Source: Symbioplanes lichenis (GTDB lineage: Bacteria > Actinomycetota > Actinomycetes > Mycobacteriales > Micromonosporaceae). Taken from it: 64,000 bases of DNA. The stretch covers positions 1 to 64,000 of the forward strand of contig NZ_JAUZQD010000015.1 in NCBI RefSeq assembly GCF_030709675.1, in the 5' to 3' direction. A program made the translations under genes and the position numbers. Within the stretch, counting starts at the first letter, position 1; the number at the start of each line of letters is the position of its first letter. This document shows positions 63,850-64,000 of this stretch, in pieces. Under the pieces are notes generated by a model. That model did not search any database. It was not told the origin of the DNA and worked only from the letters and a program-made list of their open reading frames with translations.

Positions 63850-64000
63850 ATGGGCTCCGTCCGCGTCGCCATCGTCGGTGTGGGTAACTGCGCCTCGTCC
63901 CTCGTGCAGGGCGTGGAGTACTACCGCAACGCCGACCCCAGTGACCGCGTCCCGGGTCTCATGCACGTGACCTTCGGCGACTACCACGTCTCCGACGTGC
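63850..64000 (+). CDS. ino1: Inositol-3-phosphate synthase (5' part)
   Basis: The first 50 codons of a myo-inositol-1-phosphate synthase; the window ends inside it. MGSVRVAIVGVGNCASSLVQGVEYYRNADPSDRVPGLMHVTFGDYHVSDV contains the NAD-binding GxGNCASSLVQG loop and matches the actinobacterial enzyme that makes inositol for phosphatidylinositol and mycothiol. AAGGAGG lies 8 nt before ATG 63850; an in-frame ATG at 63829 overlaps the PadR stop. Probably in one operon with PadR. Confidence 0.93.
   Translation, partial: MGSVRVAIVGVGNCASSLVQGVEYYRNADPSDRVPGLMHVTFGDYHVSDV

Overview
The window is chromosomal DNA from a very GC-rich actinobacterium, most likely a member of the Micromonosporaceae (Actinoplanes-like). 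The reasons are a GC-rich third codon position throughout, many GTG and some TTG starts, a bacterial proteasome activator gene, MoCo genes in several small clusters, and a gene order from dnaB to ino1 (dnaB, rplI, rpsR, ssb, rpsF, GT87, class A PBP, DUF5318, PadR, ino1) that I recognise from the mycobacterial Rv0046c-Rv0058 region. I see no tRNA, rRNA, IS element, prophage or CRISPR array.

Layout. 0.1-7.8 kb: housekeeping and stress genes (AIM24-like, zincin-like protein, OsmC, serS, two tandem HAD phosphatases, the proteasome activator bpa, a DDAH/arginine-deiminase-fold enzyme with a divergent Lrp regulator). 7.8-21 kb: a secreted beta-propeller lipoprotein, a YbjN-like protein, mobA with DUF6457, fdhD, a Tat-exported PhoD phosphatase, DUF4192, GNAT, a fructosamine kinase, then moaA, a 57-residue ORF, moaD and a metallophosphoesterase coupled by overlaps. 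21-31.6 kb: an EndoQ-like/UvrD helicase fusion, a prepilin peptidase, an AAA ATPase behind an unusual CTAG-rich palindromic region, DoxX, GT87, and a second MoCo operon (moaC-mog-moeA-moaE). 31.6-37 kb: an AT-richer intergenic region with a good promoter and a seven-codon leader ORF ahead of a membrane GGDEF-EAL protein, then a membrane protein, a zinc-ribbon protein and an MDMPI-like protein. 37-44.4 kb: a polymorphic-toxin/type VII secretion-like locus. 44.4-53 kb: dnaB, a 1,535-residue tryptophan-repeat membrane protein, rplI, rpsR, ssb, rpsF. 53-64 kb: cell-envelope genes, endonuclease IV, GT87, class A PBP, DUF5318, PadR and the start of ino1.

The most unusual part is the 37-44.4 kb locus. 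A divergent YrhB-like/deaminase/SUKH protein sits beside a YbaB-like gene, a WXG100/EspC-like gene and a single 1,570-codon reading frame, each overlapping the next by ATGA. That long frame carries a secretion-type N-terminus, a Pro/Ser linker, a papain-fold (Tox-PL-like) domain, a RelA/SpoT-like domain and a PD-(D/E)XK-like nuclease cassette. A probable immunity gene lies inside it in another frame, and a second overlaps its end.

Recurring patterns: minisatellites placed at or just after stop codons (17/18-bp, 43-bp, about 22-bp and 13-bp periods), three convergent gene pairs whose stops share one CTAG, and many start codons 6-8 nt after a TAnnnT hexamer, which suggests frequent leaderless transcription. 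Function calls rest on reading motifs in the translated sequence; no database search was possible.
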